A DNA stretch of 64,000 bases from GCA-002697625 sp002697625. Its GTDB lineage: Bacteria; Bacteroidota; Bacteroidia; Flavobacteriales; BACL11. Numbering within the stretch: position 1 is the stretch's first letter; each line of letters begins with the position of its first letter. Shown one piece after another: positions 44,533 to 54,647 of this stretch. Location: positions 1-64,000 of the forward strand of contig CAXFOB010000019.1 in the NCBI GenBank assembly GCA_964004625.1, given 5' to 3'. The notes beneath the pieces were generated by a model. The model saw nothing but the letters and a program-made list of their open reading frames with translations, searched no databases and was not told the DNA's origin. A program made the position numbers and the translations under genes.

Positions 44533-46800
44533 ATGGCATTTGATATTGAAATGATTAGAAGGGTATACAAAAAGTACCCATTAGCGATAGAAGCAGCAAG
44601 AAAAATAACAGGAAAACCACTAACATTATCAGAAAAGATATTATATACACATCTTTGGAATGGAGATACAGAAAAATCATTTACAAGAGGTGAAGATTAT
44701 GTTGACTTTGCCCCAGATAGAGTTGCTATGCAAGATGCTACTGCTCAAATGGCGTTACTCCAATTCATGCAAGCTGGAAAAAATAAAGTTGCTGTACCTT
44801 CAACCACTCATGCTGATCATTTAATTCAAGCTAAATTAGGAGCTAGTAAAGATTTACAAGAAGGAATTAATCAGAATAATGAAGTGTTTAATTTTCTTTC
44901 ATCTGTTTGTAATAAATACGGAATTGGTTTTTGGAAACCAGGAGCTGGAATTATCCATCAAGTAGTATTAGAAAATTATGCGTTCCCAGGAGGAATGATG
45001 ATTGGAACAGATTCTCACACTGTAAATGCAGGCGGACTAGGGATGGTAGCGATTGGCGTTGGTGGAGCGGACGCAGTAGATGTAATGGCAGGTATGCCAT
45101 GGGAACTAAAATTCCCTAAATTGATTGGAGTTAGGCTAACTGGAAAACTAAATGGATGGACAGCTCCCAAGGATGTAATCTTGAAAGTAGCTGGAATCCT
45201 TACCGTAAAAGGAGGGACAGGTTGTATTGTTGAGTATTTTGGAGAAGGTGCTACATCTTTATCTTGTACAGGTAAAGGAACAATTTGTAATATGGGAGCA
45301 GAGATTGGAGCGACAACTTCTACTTTTGGATATGACGCAAGTATGGAAAGATATTTAAGATCAACTGATAGAGATGATGTAGCAGACGCTGCAAGCGAAA
45401 TAAAAGAACACTTAACTGGAGATGAAGAAGTTTACTTAAATCCTGAACAATATTTTGATCAAGTAATTGAGATTAACCTAGATGAGTTAACTCCTCATTT
45501 AAACGGCCCGTTTACTCCAGACTTAGCAACACCTATTGCTAAAATGCATGATAAAGCAATTGCTAATGATTGGCCTCTAGATATTGAATGGGCGTTAATA
45601 GGATCTTGTACTAACTCATCATATGAAGATTTAACAAGAGCAGCTTCTATTGTTGAAGATGCGGTAATCAAAGGAATAAAACCAAAAGCAATATTAGGAA
45701 TCAATCCAGGATCCGAGCAAGTAAGATACACCGCAGAAAGAGATGGATTAATGGATACTTTTAATAAATTTGAATCTACTAGGATTTTTACAAATGCTTG
45801 CGGACCTTGTATAGGACAATGGGATCGAGAAGGAGCAGCAAAGAAAGAAAAAAATTCTATCGTTCATTCATTCAACAGAAACTTCGCAAAAAGAGCGGAT
45901 GGAAACCCTAACACACATGCCTTTGTAGCTTCTCCAGAAATGGTAGCTGCGATCGCAATATCTGGAAGATTAGATTTTAACCCAATTACAGATACGCTGA
46001 TAAATAAAAATGGAGAACAGGTGAGATTAAATGAACCAATAGGTCATGAATTACCTCCAAATGGTTTTGATGTAGAAGATAACGGATACCAAGCACCTGC
46101 TGAAGACGGGAGTGATATAGAGGTAATTGTAAATCCTGAATCTAACAGATTACAACTATTAACACCTTTTCAGCCTTGGAATGGAGAAAATATTTTAGGC
46201 GCAAAACTCCTTATAAAAGCAAAAGGGAAATGTACTACTGATCACATCTCTATGGCAGGTCCATGGTTAAAATACAGAGGTCATTTGGATAATATTTCAA
46301 ATAACTGTTTAATCGGTGCAGTAAATGCATTTGGAGAAGAAACAAATGCAGTTGTTAATCAAATCAATGGTGAAGTGGATGAAGTTCCGAATGTAGCAAG
46401 AGAATATAAAGCAGCTGGAATTGATACTATTGTAGTAGGTGACCATAATTATGGAGAAGGATCATCAAGAGAACACGCTGCTATGGAGCCAAGACATTTA
46501 GGTGTAAGAGCAGTAATAGTAAAATCCTTTGCTAGAATACATGAAACAAACTTGAAAAAACAAGGTATGTTAGGATTAACATTTGCAAATGAATCTGATT
46601 ATGATTTAATAAAAGAAGATGATACTTTCAACTTTTGTGATTTAACTGAATTTTCAGAAGGGAAACAATTAACCTTAGAAATTATACATGCCGACGGCAC
46701 AACTAATACTATCATGTTGAACCATACTTATAATGACGCTCAAATTGATTGGTTTAAAGCTGGATCAGCTCTTAACTTAATAAGGAAACAAAATTCTTAA
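44533..46800 (+). CDS. acn: Aconitate hydratase (mitochondrial-type)
   Basis: 755-residue TCA-cycle enzyme converting citrate to isocitrate through a 4Fe-4S cluster. Cluster cysteines are in GSCTNSS and ACGPCIGQWDR; substrate residues in GTDSHTVNAGGLGM and the C-terminal swivel domain with YGEGSSREHAAMEPRHLG. Length and sequence follow the mitochondrial aconitase branch rather than bacterial AcnA (about 890) or AcnB, as usual in Bacteroidetes. With monomeric icd nearby, it gives two consecutive cycle steps in the window, though in separate units. Confidence 0.97.
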   Translation: MAFDIEMIRRVYKKYPLAIEAARKITGKPLTLSEKILYTHLWNGDTEKSFTRGEDYVDFAPDRVAMQDATAQMALLQFMQAGKNKVAVPSTTHADHLIQAKLGASKDLQEGINQNNEVFNFLSSVCNKYGIGFWKPGAGIIHQVVLENYAFPGGMMIGTDSHTVNAGGLGMVAIGVGGADAVDVMAGMPWELKFPKLIGVRLTGKLNGWTAPKDVILKVAGILTVKGGTGCIVEYFGEGATSLSCTGKGTICNMGAEIGATTSTFGYDASMERYLRSTDRDDVADAASEIKEHLTGDEEVYLNPEQYFDQVIEINLDELTPHLNGPFTPDLATPIAKMHDKAIANDWPLDIEWALIGSCTNSSYEDLTRAASIVEDAVIKGIKPKAILGINPGSEQVRYTAERDGLMDTFNKFESTRIFTNACGPCIGQWDREGAAKKEKNSIVHSFNRNFAKRADGNPNTHAFVASPEMVAAIAISGRLDFNPITDTLINKNGEQVRLNEPIGHELPPNGFDVEDNGYQAPAEDGSDIEVIVNPESNRLQLLTPFQPWNGENILGAKLLIKAKGKCTTDHISMAGPWLKYRGHLDNISNNCLIGAVNAFGEETNAVVNQINGEVDEVPNVAREYKAAGIDTIVVGDHNYGEGSSREHAAMEPRHLGVRAVIVKSFARIHETNLKKQGMLGLTFANESDYDLIKEDDTFNFCDLTEFSEGKQLTLEIIHADGTTNTIMLNHTYNDAQIDWFKAGSALNLIRKQNS

Positions 46801-46941
46801 TAAATTTATAACTATAGAGGATTATATTTTTTTATCAAATTCTAAGGTTAACTTATATTTCTATTTACTGGATTATTACTTAGTCAAGATGGTAGAAAAG
46901 CTATTATCACTCATTCAAAAGAAAATATCAAAACAGAAATT

Positions 46942-47391
46942 CTAATAAACAGGAATTTCCTCTAAAAAAGTGACTGCATTAGTGTCATAATCCATACTAC
47001 AACAATAGTGTTTCATACCATTTGTTACAATTAGGTATTGAACTTTTAATTTTGAGTTATATTTTGCAATTTGATAAAATGTATCTTGTGTAATTTTAAC
47101 CTCAGGTGCTTTACATTCTATAATTATATTTGGATTACCATCTGTATTATATAGTACAATATCAGCTCTGCTTTTTAACGAGTTATATTTTACCATTTTT
47201 TCTATCCCCATTAATCCTAAAGGATATTTCTTCTCTTTATTTAAGTAATGAATAAAATTTTGTCTTACCCATTCTTCAGGAGTTAGTAATAAATATTTTT
47301 TTCTTACAACATCAAAAATATGTGTTTTTTGTTGAACCACTTTCAATTTGAGTTTGTAAATTGGCAGACTTAAAATTGGTAATTTTTTCAC
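46942..47391 (-). CDS. Type I restriction R-subunit N-terminal-like (HSDR_N) nuclease-fold protein
   Basis: 149 residues starting at a GTG. It holds a PD-(D/E)xK nuclease-like core: Asp in SRADIVLYNTDG and the ECK triad in NIIIECKAPEVK, followed by QIAKYN. Stand-alone versions of this domain, next to holA, are widespread in Bacteroidetes (recollection), which argues against a restriction system; no hsdM or hsdS is present. Its start is 12 bases from the divergent holA start, so promoters of the two genes lie within each other's 5' coding regions. A near-consensus TTAATTTG box sits 4 bases before the GTG. Confidence 0.85.
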   Translation of the reverse strand: MKKLPILSLPIYKLKLKVVQQKTHIFDVVRKKYLLLTPEEWVRQNFIHYLNKEKKYPLGLMGIEKMVKYNSLKSRADIVLYNTDGNPNIIIECKAPEVKITQDTFYQIAKYNSKLKVQYLIVTNGMKHYCCSMDYDTNAVTFLEEIPVY

Positions 47392-47403
47392 ACTTCAAAT
47401 TAA

Positions 47404-48402
47404 ATGAAATATCAGGATATCATAACACAAATAGACAATAAAGTTTTTCAACCAGTCTATTTTTTAATGGGAGAGGAAACATATTACATTGATAAAATAT
47501 CCGATTATATTAGTAAAACTATTTTAAATCCTGAAGAAAAAGAGTTTAATCAAACTACTCTATACGGAAAAGACATTGATGTTGCTACTATTGTTTCAGA
47601 AGCAAAGCAGTTTCCATTCGGATCTGAATACAGAGTTGTTATCATAAAAGAAGCTCAGGAGATAAGGTCTATAGACAAACTAGATTCTTATTTAAACCAC
47701 CCCTCTCCTTCGACAATCTTGGTTATTTGTTATAAATACAAGAAAATAGATAAAAGGAAAAAATTCGGAAAAGAACTTTCTAAAAAAACAATACTATTCG
47801 AAAGTAAAAAACTATACGACAATCAAGTGCCGTCTTGGATAAAAAATTATGTAAAAGAATTAGAATTTAGTATTGATGATAAATCATGTAGAATACTTAC
47901 TGAGTATTTAGGAAGCAATCTATCTAAAATTAGTAACGAACTTAATAAATTAGTTCTAAATCTCCAAAAAGGAGATCGAATTACTCCAAAAGAAATAGAA
48001 GATAATATAGGAATAAGTAAAGATTATAATATTTTTGAATTACAAAATGCCTTAGGAATTAAAGATATTTTAAAATCTAATAGAATAATAAAACATTTTT
48101 CAGAGAATCCTAAAAGCCACCCTTTTGTACTTACAGTGTCTTCATTATTCAGTTACTTTCAAAAAATAATGATTTACCACAACCTAAAAGATAAAAGTAA
48201 AAATAATGCCGCCTCTGCCTTAGGAGTAAATCCGTTTTTTGTATCTGCTTATCAAATTGCATCAAAAAACTACTCCATGAGTAAATTGTTTAAAATATTT
48301 ACCTACTTAAAGGAATACGATTTAAAAAGTAAAGGGATAAATAATCCTTCTACAAACGAAAGTGAATTACTAAAAGAGCTTACTTTTAAGATATTACATT
48401 AA
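47404..48402 (+). CDS. holA: DNA polymerase III subunit delta
   Basis: 332-residue clamp-loader subunit that opens the sliding clamp. N-terminal AAA-like fold starts MKYQDIITQIDNKVFQPVYFLMGEETYYIDKI, the beta-clamp-binding and collar regions follow, with FELQNALGIKD and the typical weakly conserved C-terminal helices. Length normal. Possible promoter TAAAATTG at 47371-47378, lying inside the divergent gene. Partner of DnaX, also encoded in this window. Confidence 0.92.
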   Translation: MKYQDIITQIDNKVFQPVYFLMGEETYYIDKISDYISKTILNPEEKEFNQTTLYGKDIDVATIVSEAKQFPFGSEYRVVIIKEAQEIRSIDKLDSYLNHPSPSTILVICYKYKKIDKRKKFGKELSKKTILFESKKLYDNQVPSWIKNYVKELEFSIDDKSCRILTEYLGSNLSKISNELNKLVLNLQKGDRITPKEIEDNIGISKDYNIFELQNALGIKDILKSNRIIKHFSENPKSHPFVLTVSSLFSYFQKIMIYHNLKDKSKNNAASALGVNPFFVSAYQIASKNYSMSKLFKIFTYLKEYDLKSKGINNPSTNESELLKELTFKILH

Positions 48403-48429
48403 TATTACTTACTAACCAAGCTATCTTAT

Positions 48430-48437
48430 TATATTTG
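48430..48437 (+). promoter_or_regulatory. TAnnTTTG -7 box for the second TonB receptor
   Basis: TATATTTG, 19 bases before the ATG. Confidence 0.65.
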
Positions 48438-48456
48438 CCAACATTTTATTTGAAAG

Positions 48457-50691
48457 ATGAATAAAAATATTTTACTTCTATTTCTAGCAATTTTCTTAAG
48501 CCTAAATCTATTCTCTCAGAAAGGAACCATAAGAGGATTTGTATCGGACAAAGAAACTGGAGAACCAATATTATTCTGTAATGTGTCTATTGAGGGAACA
48601 GGTTATGGTTCTCAGACAGATTTAAATGGAATGTACACCCTATCCAAGATACCTATTGGAGAACATAAAATTATTGTAACTTATGTAGGTTACGAAAAAT
48701 TCTCAAAAAATATTATTCTTAAAAGAGGGAAAATTCTAGACTTAAAGATAGAACTTAACACCTCCACTGTTAAGATAGATGAGGTAGAAATTTCTGCCGA
48801 TAGGCTAGAGATGAAAACTGATGTAAAGGCTGCTTCTATAAAAATTACTAATGAAGATTTAAACTTAGTACCTACAATTGGTGGAGAGGCAGATTTAGCA
48901 CAATACATGCAGATTATCCCTGGAGTCATTTTTACAGGTGACCAAGGAGGTCAACTATATATTAGGGGAGGATCTCCTGTTCAGAATAAAGTTTTATTAG
49001 ATGGAATGACTGTTTATAGTCCATTCCATTCTATTGGTCTTTTTTCTGTTTTTGATGCGGATATAATTAAAACAACTGATGTTTATACAGGTGGATTTTC
49101 TGCAGAATATGGAGGAAGAGTCTCTTCTATTATGGATATAAAAACAAAGGAGGGAAACAAGAAAAGAATTCAAGGAAAACTATCATCAAACACCTTTGGA
49201 AGTAAATTATTATTAGAAGGACCATTTAAAGTTAATGGAAATAGCTCCTTTCTTTTTTCTGGCAAGACTTCTTATTTAGATAAAACTTCAGAACTCCTTT
49301 ACAACTTTCCTATGCCCTATTCTTACACCGATTTGTATGGGAAACTTACATTCGGATCTCAAACCGGAAGTAAAGCAAATCTTTTTGGATTCAACTTTCA
49401 AGACAATGTGAATTATCAAGGAATATCTGACTTACAGTGGAATTCGGTCGGAATTGGTTCTGATTTCTTCTTAATCCCTGGAAACTCTCCGGTATTAATT
49501 GAGGGGAATTTTGCATATTCTAAATACCATATTACTCTTGAAGAAGCTTCTTCTCCTCTAAGAGAAAGTTCTATTATAGGAGGAAGTATGGGATTTGATT
49601 TTACTTCTTTTTTACCAAAAGGAAAAATTAAATATGGTTTTGATGTTTATAGTTTTCAAACTAATTTTTTAACTTTTAATTCTGCAAATGCAAAAATAGA
49701 ACAGAATGAAAATACATCAGAATTTTCAGCGTATATAAATTACCAATATAATGCTGACAAAATTATATTTGAACCTGGTTTCAGATTGCAAAAATATAAT
49801 CTGGAGACATCTCCTGAACCTAGACTTGGTATAAAATATATTGTTTCTGATATACTGAGATTAAAACTTGCTACAGGTTATTATTCTCAAAATATAATGA
49901 GTACAATTTCGGATAGAGATGTTGTTAATCTATTTTATGGATTCATTTCTAGTCCTGTAGATTTACCATTAGATGAAAATGGAGAAGAATATAAAAATAA
50001 AATGCAAAAAGCAAGACACATTATAATAGGAGGAGAATATGATATAAACCTAAAAACTGATTTCCAAGTCGAAGGATATGTTAAGGACTTTACTCAACTT
50101 ACAAATATAAATAGAGAAATGATATCCAATTATGATAATGAATTTATAGTAGAAAGAGGAATTGCTAAAGGAGTAGATTTTTTATTAAAATATAAAAATA
50201 AAAGATTCTATTTATGGACAGTATATTCTCTAGGTATAATTCAAAGATACGAACAAGATAATATTTACTTCCCACATTTCGATAGAAGACATAATGTAAA
50301 CTTGGTAAGTAGTTACATGTTTGGGGGAAACAATAGTTGGAAAGCGGACGCTCGTTGGAATCTAGGATCTGGATTTCCTTTTACTCAAACACAAGGTTTC
50401 TATGAGAACATACCTTTTTCTGCAGGAATTAATACAGATTACATAAATCAAAATGGAGATTTAGATGTAATATATGGAGATTTAAATCAAGGGAGATTAC
50501 CATATTATCATAGATTGGATTTATCCTTATCTAAAACTATAGAATTCTCTAAAAATACAATATTAGAAATTACCGTATCTGTGACTAATGCCTATAACAG
50601 AGAAAATATATTCTACTTCAATAGAATAGAACACGAAAGAGTAAATCAACTTCCTATATTACCTAGTGGAGGGATTACTTTAAGATTCTAA
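48457..50691 (+). CDS. TonB-dependent receptor with carboxypeptidase-regulatory-like N-domain (second copy)
   Basis: 744-residue outer-membrane protein: signal peptide MNKNILLLFLAIFLSLNLFSQ, CarboxypepD_reg-like domain (about 24-110, GFVSDKETGEPILFCNVSI), plug (about 130-230; LYIRGGSPVQNKVLLDGMTVYSP and GGFSAEYGGRVSSIMDI), then a barrel ending GGITLRF with terminal Phe. The plug layout is close to that of the receptor at 7213, so they are paralogues. Unlike that one, no DUF4249 or other lipoprotein partner follows; the next gene is pyrG. Substrate unknown. Confidence 0.92.
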   Translation: MNKNILLLFLAIFLSLNLFSQKGTIRGFVSDKETGEPILFCNVSIEGTGYGSQTDLNGMYTLSKIPIGEHKIIVTYVGYEKFSKNIILKRGKILDLKIELNTSTVKIDEVEISADRLEMKTDVKAASIKITNEDLNLVPTIGGEADLAQYMQIIPGVIFTGDQGGQLYIRGGSPVQNKVLLDGMTVYSPFHSIGLFSVFDADIIKTTDVYTGGFSAEYGGRVSSIMDIKTKEGNKKRIQGKLSSNTFGSKLLLEGPFKVNGNSSFLFSGKTSYLDKTSELLYNFPMPYSYTDLYGKLTFGSQTGSKANLFGFNFQDNVNYQGISDLQWNSVGIGSDFFLIPGNSPVLIEGNFAYSKYHITLEEASSPLRESSIIGGSMGFDFTSFLPKGKIKYGFDVYSFQTNFLTFNSANAKIEQNENTSEFSAYINYQYNADKIIFEPGFRLQKYNLETSPEPRLGIKYIVSDILRLKLATGYYSQNIMSTISDRDVVNLFYGFISSPVDLPLDENGEEYKNKMQKARHIIIGGEYDINLKTDFQVEGYVKDFTQLTNINREMISNYDNEFIVERGIAKGVDFLLKYKNKRFYLWTVYSLGIIQRYEQDNIYFPHFDRRHNVNLVSSYMFGGNNSWKADARWNLGSGFPFTQTQGFYENIPFSAGINTDYINQNGDLDVIYGDLNQGRLPYYHRLDLSLSKTIEFSKNTILEITVSVTNAYNRENIFYFNRIEHERVNQLPILPSGGITLRF

Positions 50692-50758
50692 ATTACATCT
50701 CAAAAAAAATAATATTTGTTTATTAATGAAATGCTATTACACAAACTAGTATTTTTAT

Positions 50759-50766
50759 TATTTTTG
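50759..50766 (+). promoter_or_regulatory. TAnnTTTG -7 box for pyrG-yidC
   Basis: TATTTTTG, 26 bases before the TTG start. Confidence 0.6.
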
Positions 50767-50792
50767 TATCTTATTTATAAAACAACAAAACA

Positions 50793-52406
50793 TTGAGCAA
50801 ATCTCCTACAAAATACTTATTTGTAACCGGCGGAGTTACTTCTTCACTAGGAAAAGGAATTATTTCAGCTTCGCTTGGAAAACTACTTACTTCTAGAGGG
50901 TATTCTGTAACCATTCAGAAACTAGATCCATACATAAATATAGATCCCGGGACAATGAATCCGTACGAACATGGAGAATGTTTTGTAACGAATGATGGTG
51001 CAGAAACTGATTTGGACTTAGGTCATTACGAACGTTTTTTAGACAATGAAACATCTCAAGCAAATAATGTTACGACCGGAAGAATATACCAAACCGTTAT
51101 AAATAAAGAAAGAAAAGGGGATTATTTGGGAAAAACAGTTCAGATTATACCTCATATCACAGATGAGATAAAAAGAAGAATCAAAATACTTGGAGAAACC
51201 GGGAAGTTTGATTTTGTAATAACAGAAATAGGAGGTACCGTTGGAGATATTGAAGCACTTCCGTACGTTGAGGCTGTAAGGCAATTAAAATGGGAGTTGG
51301 AAGGCAATGCTCTTTTTATTCATCTTACTTTAGTACCATATTTAGCTGCTGCTGGAGAATTAAAAACAAAACCTACTCAACATTCTGTTAAAACCTTATT
51401 AGAATCTGGTATACAACCAGATGTTTTAGTATGTAGAACTGAACACCCTTTAAACTCTGACATTAAGAGAAAGGTAGCTAGATTTTGTAATGTAGAAAGA
51501 GATGCGGTGATTGAATCTATGGACGCGTCCACAATTTATGAAGTTCCTCTACTAATGCAAAAAGAAGGACTAGATAAAGTAGTTTTAAGAAAATTAGGAC
51601 TAGAAGATAATACAGAAGTAAAACTTGAACAATGGTGTGATTTCTTAGAAGGATTACAAAATCCTAAACAAAACATTACTATTGGATTAGTAGGAAAATA
51701 TGTTGAATTACAAGATGCTTATAAATCGATCTCGGAAGCAATTATTCATGCAGGAGTCAAAAACTCTTGTAAAGTAAAAGTAAACTGGATTCATTCTGAA
51801 GAAATAAATGAAAATAATGTTGAAGAGAAACTTACTGGATTAAGTGGAGTTTTAGTTGCACCTGGATTTGGTGACAGAGGAATAGAAGGGAAAATATCTA
51901 CAATAAAATATGTTAGAGAAAATAACATTCCATTTTTTGGTATTTGTTTGGGAATGCAATCTGCAGTTATTGAATATGCAAGAAATATACTTGGACTTAA
52001 AGACGCAAATTCAACTGAAATGAACAAAAACACATCTCACCCTGTGATTGACATAATGGAAGAACAAAAAGAAGTGATTGACAAAGGTGGGACTATGAGG
52101 TTAGGATCTTATGATTGTAGTATTTCAACAGAATCTGAAGCTTATAATTCATATAAAAACACAAACATTAGTGAAAGACACAGGCATAGATTTGAGTTTA
52201 ACAATAAATACAAAACTGATTTTAAAAATTCTGGACTAATAGCCACTGGTATAAATACAAAAAATGATTTAGTAGAAATTGTGGAGATTCCTACTCATCC
52301 TTGGTTCGTCGGGGTTCAATTTCACCCGGAATATAAAAGTACAGTATCAAATCCTCACCCATTGTTTATAAGATTTATTAACGCTTGTATCCAACATAAA
52401 AAATAA
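50793..52406 (+). CDS. pyrG: CTP synthase
   Basis: 537-residue enzyme making CTP from UTP with glutamine. N-terminal amidoligase: TKYLFVTGGVTSSLGKG and the MNPYEHGECFV/DGAETDLDLGHYERF blocks; C-terminal class I glutaminase with nucleophilic Cys in FFGICLGMQSAV and the His/Glu of FHPEYKS. The start is an unusual TTG: alignment with the family start (MS-x-x-TKY) demands it, and no in-frame ATG lies upstream. YidC begins 4 bases after the stop. Confidence 0.97.
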   Translation: MSKSPTKYLFVTGGVTSSLGKGIISASLGKLLTSRGYSVTIQKLDPYINIDPGTMNPYEHGECFVTNDGAETDLDLGHYERFLDNETSQANNVTTGRIYQTVINKERKGDYLGKTVQIIPHITDEIKRRIKILGETGKFDFVITEIGGTVGDIEALPYVEAVRQLKWELEGNALFIHLTLVPYLAAAGELKTKPTQHSVKTLLESGIQPDVLVCRTEHPLNSDIKRKVARFCNVERDAVIESMDASTIYEVPLLMQKEGLDKVVLRKLGLEDNTEVKLEQWCDFLEGLQNPKQNITIGLVGKYVELQDAYKSISEAIIHAGVKNSCKVKVNWIHSEEINENNVEEKLTGLSGVLVAPGFGDRGIEGKISTIKYVRENNIPFFGICLGMQSAVIEYARNILGLKDANSTEMNKNTSHPVIDIMEEQKEVIDKGGTMRLGSYDCSISTESEAYNSYKNTNISERHRHRFEFNNKYKTDFKNSGLIATGINTKNDLVEIVEIPTHPWFVGVQFHPEYKSTVSNPHPLFIRFINACIQHKK

Positions 52407-52410
52407 ACTG

Positions 52411-54183
52411 ATGAAACAAAATGATAAAAGTTCTTTTACAGGGCTAATTTTGATGGCAGCAATACTTATTATCTTTAATGTATTTGTTTTTGACAATGTA
52501 AGCGAACACGATGTAAGTGAAGAGGACACGGAACAATCTGATATTAAACAAAAAATAGAAGATAACAATCCAATTGCAGCATCTCCAGAAATTGATAGTA
52601 CCGAAGTTCTAATAGAGGAATTTTACACACTTGAAAACGACAACATAAAATTAGAATTTACTAATAAAGGAGGGGAAATTTCTTCTGCAGTAATAAAAGG
52701 CTACTATAGTTATCAGGAATATAAAAAGAATCGTGATGATGACACTTATGAATGTAAAGATATTGAGATCTTCAACAATAAGAATTCAAAATTTGAGATT
52801 ACTGGAGACAGAAACATAATCACAAATGAATTATTCTTTGTAGAAGAAAGCAATAACTCTATATCCTTCAAAAAAAATTATGCAAACAACTCCTACATTA
52901 AATATACGTATTCATTAGATGAGAACGAACCTAACTTCGTTGATTTTAGTATTGAATCTGAAGGAATATCAAATCCAGAATTAATTTGGACAATATCTGC
53001 TCCAGAAACAGAAAAATCAAAAACTAATCAGGAGCAATATACTGGATTTTATTATCAGGAAGATTATTCTAAAGATGTAGATTACACCTGGGATAATGAT
53101 GCTTTTGAAATTAATGAGTTTAATACAGATATCAGTTGGATTGCTTTTAAACAACAATTTTTTAGTACAATTATACGTGCAAAAAATAACAACTTTAATA
53201 ATAATACGGAGTTTAAAGTATTAAATAATGAGGAAGACGAATATATAAAGACTATGTCCTTGAGGACACAAATAGAAACTGGAAAAAGTAACTATTCTGT
53301 ATATTTTGGTCCTAACGATTACAACAAACTAAAAAGTTATGATGTTGGTTATGAAAATATTTTACCACTAGGATTCATGTGGATTGACACTATTGTAAAT
53401 AAATATGTCATTATCAAACTGTTTAACTTTCTTAAAAATTCTGCAGGAATTGCAAACTTTGGTATCATTATTTTACTTCTCACTTTAATTATTAAATTTT
53501 CATTAGCTCCATTTACTTATAAATCATACTTGTCTCAAGCAAAGATGAAAGTACTGAAACCAGAGGTGGATAAAATTAATGAAAAACACAAAGAAAAAGA
53601 CCCGTTAAAAGCTCAGCAAGAAAGCATGAATCTTTACAGAAAAGCTGGAGTTAATCCTATGGGGGGATGTTTACCAATGTTATTTCAATTTCCTATTTTA
53701 ATAGCAATGTTCAGGTTCTTCCCTGCCTCTATAGATTTAAGACAAAATGCCTTTTTATGGGCAGATGATTTATCTGCATTCGACTCTATATACAACCTAG
53801 GATTTGAAATCCCATTTTATGGAGATCATATAAGTTTGTTTACTCTTTTAATGTGTCTTTCTACACTTATGTACACACATATGAATAGCCAAATGACTGG
53901 AAATCAAATGCCTGGAATGAAGTGGATGATGTACCTAATGCCTGTAATGTTCCTAGGATTCTTTAACAATTATGCATCTGCTCTTTCCTATTATTATTTC
54001 TTGGCAAATATCTTCACGTTTAGTCAAATGTTTTTTATGAGAAGATTTGTTGATGAAAAAGCAATCCTTGCTCAATTAGAAGCTAACAAAAAGAAACCAA
54101 AGAAAAAATCTAAATTTCAGAAGAAATTAGAAGAGATGCAACGAAAACAAGAACAACAATTAAAGAATAGAAAGAAAAAATAA
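52411..54183 (+). CDS. yidC: Membrane protein insertase YidC
   Basis: 590 residues: first membrane segment (about 9-27), a large periplasmic beta-domain (about 60-330) and the C-terminal insertase core with five membrane helices (about 350-545; RKAGVNPMGGCLPMLFQFPILIAMF, the essential Arg in the helix opening KSYLSQAKM is replaced by context-typical residues I did not map). A strongly basic tail (KKKPKKKSKFQKK) probably binds ribosomes. It inserts inner-membrane proteins with or without SecYEG. In the pyrG operon; its stop overlaps the next start by one base. Confidence 0.96.
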   Translation: MKQNDKSSFTGLILMAAILIIFNVFVFDNVSEHDVSEEDTEQSDIKQKIEDNNPIAASPEIDSTEVLIEEFYTLENDNIKLEFTNKGGEISSAVIKGYYSYQEYKKNRDDDTYECKDIEIFNNKNSKFEITGDRNIITNELFFVEESNNSISFKKNYANNSYIKYTYSLDENEPNFVDFSIESEGISNPELIWTISAPETEKSKTNQEQYTGFYYQEDYSKDVDYTWDNDAFEINEFNTDISWIAFKQQFFSTIIRAKNNNFNNNTEFKVLNNEEDEYIKTMSLRTQIETGKSNYSVYFGPNDYNKLKSYDVGYENILPLGFMWIDTIVNKYVIIKLFNFLKNSAGIANFGIIILLLTLIIKFSLAPFTYKSYLSQAKMKVLKPEVDKINEKHKEKDPLKAQQESMNLYRKAGVNPMGGCLPMLFQFPILIAMFRFFPASIDLRQNAFLWADDLSAFDSIYNLGFEIPFYGDHISLFTLLMCLSTLMYTHMNSQMTGNQMPGMKWMMYLMPVMFLGFFNNYASALSYYYFLANIFTFSQMFFMRRFVDEKAILAQLEANKKKPKKKSKFQKKLEEMQRKQEQQLKNRKKK

Positions 54184-54647
54184 TGAGGATTTTTTCTTCC
54201 TTTTATCTTTTAATTTTTCTTTTTTCATGTTACACAACTGACATTTCAACACAAAAAAAATCTCTGTGTGATTATAAAACGGAAGACAGCCGGGAAGTAA
54301 AAAAAATCATTTCAATAAACAGAGGAGCGTGTTTTGGAACTTGTCCAATTTATTTTATTAGTATCTTCTCTGATCAAAGTGCTATTTATCACGGCAAAAA
54401 ATTTGTTGAACAAATAGGAGAAATAGAATTCAAATTATCAGAAGAAGAAATTAATTCTATTTTACAAAAAGCAAACAAAATTAATTATTGCCAATTAGAA
54501 GATGAGTATTTTGAACACATCTCTGACCTGCCGAGAACATATGTTCAAATATTTGATAAAAAGGTGCTAGATTATTATGGAGCTCCTAAAGAGCTAAAAG
54601 AACTTGAAGAATTAATAGATAACATTTGTTTCAGACACATTAAATAA
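54183..54647 (+). CDS. DUF6438 family lipoprotein
   Basis: 154 residues. Lipoprotein signal MRIFSSFYLLIFLFSC with Cys16, then the DUF6438 hallmark IISINRGACFGTCPIYFISIFSDQSAIYHG. The paired cysteines in ACFGTCP could form a disulfide. Function unknown. Translationally coupled to yidC (TAATG), and its stop overlaps that of mqnA on the other strand by 8 bases. Confidence 0.85.
   Translation: MRIFSSFYLLIFLFSCYTTDISTQKKSLCDYKTEDSREVKKIISINRGACFGTCPIYFISIFSDQSAIYHGKKFVEQIGEIEFKLSEEEINSILQKANKINYCQLEDEYFEHISDLPRTYVQIFDKKVLDYYGAPKELKELEELIDNICFRHIK

Noticed and set aside
46801..46941. Gap between aconitase and the HSDR_N gene, with an 18-codon ORF at about 46890
   Set aside because: The ORF is too short with no promoter or leader; no hairpin or RNA fold is evident. 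I see nothing supportable here.
46942..47391. Part of a type I restriction-modification system
   Set aside because: No hsdM, hsdS or helicase portion is present; this is a stand-alone domain.
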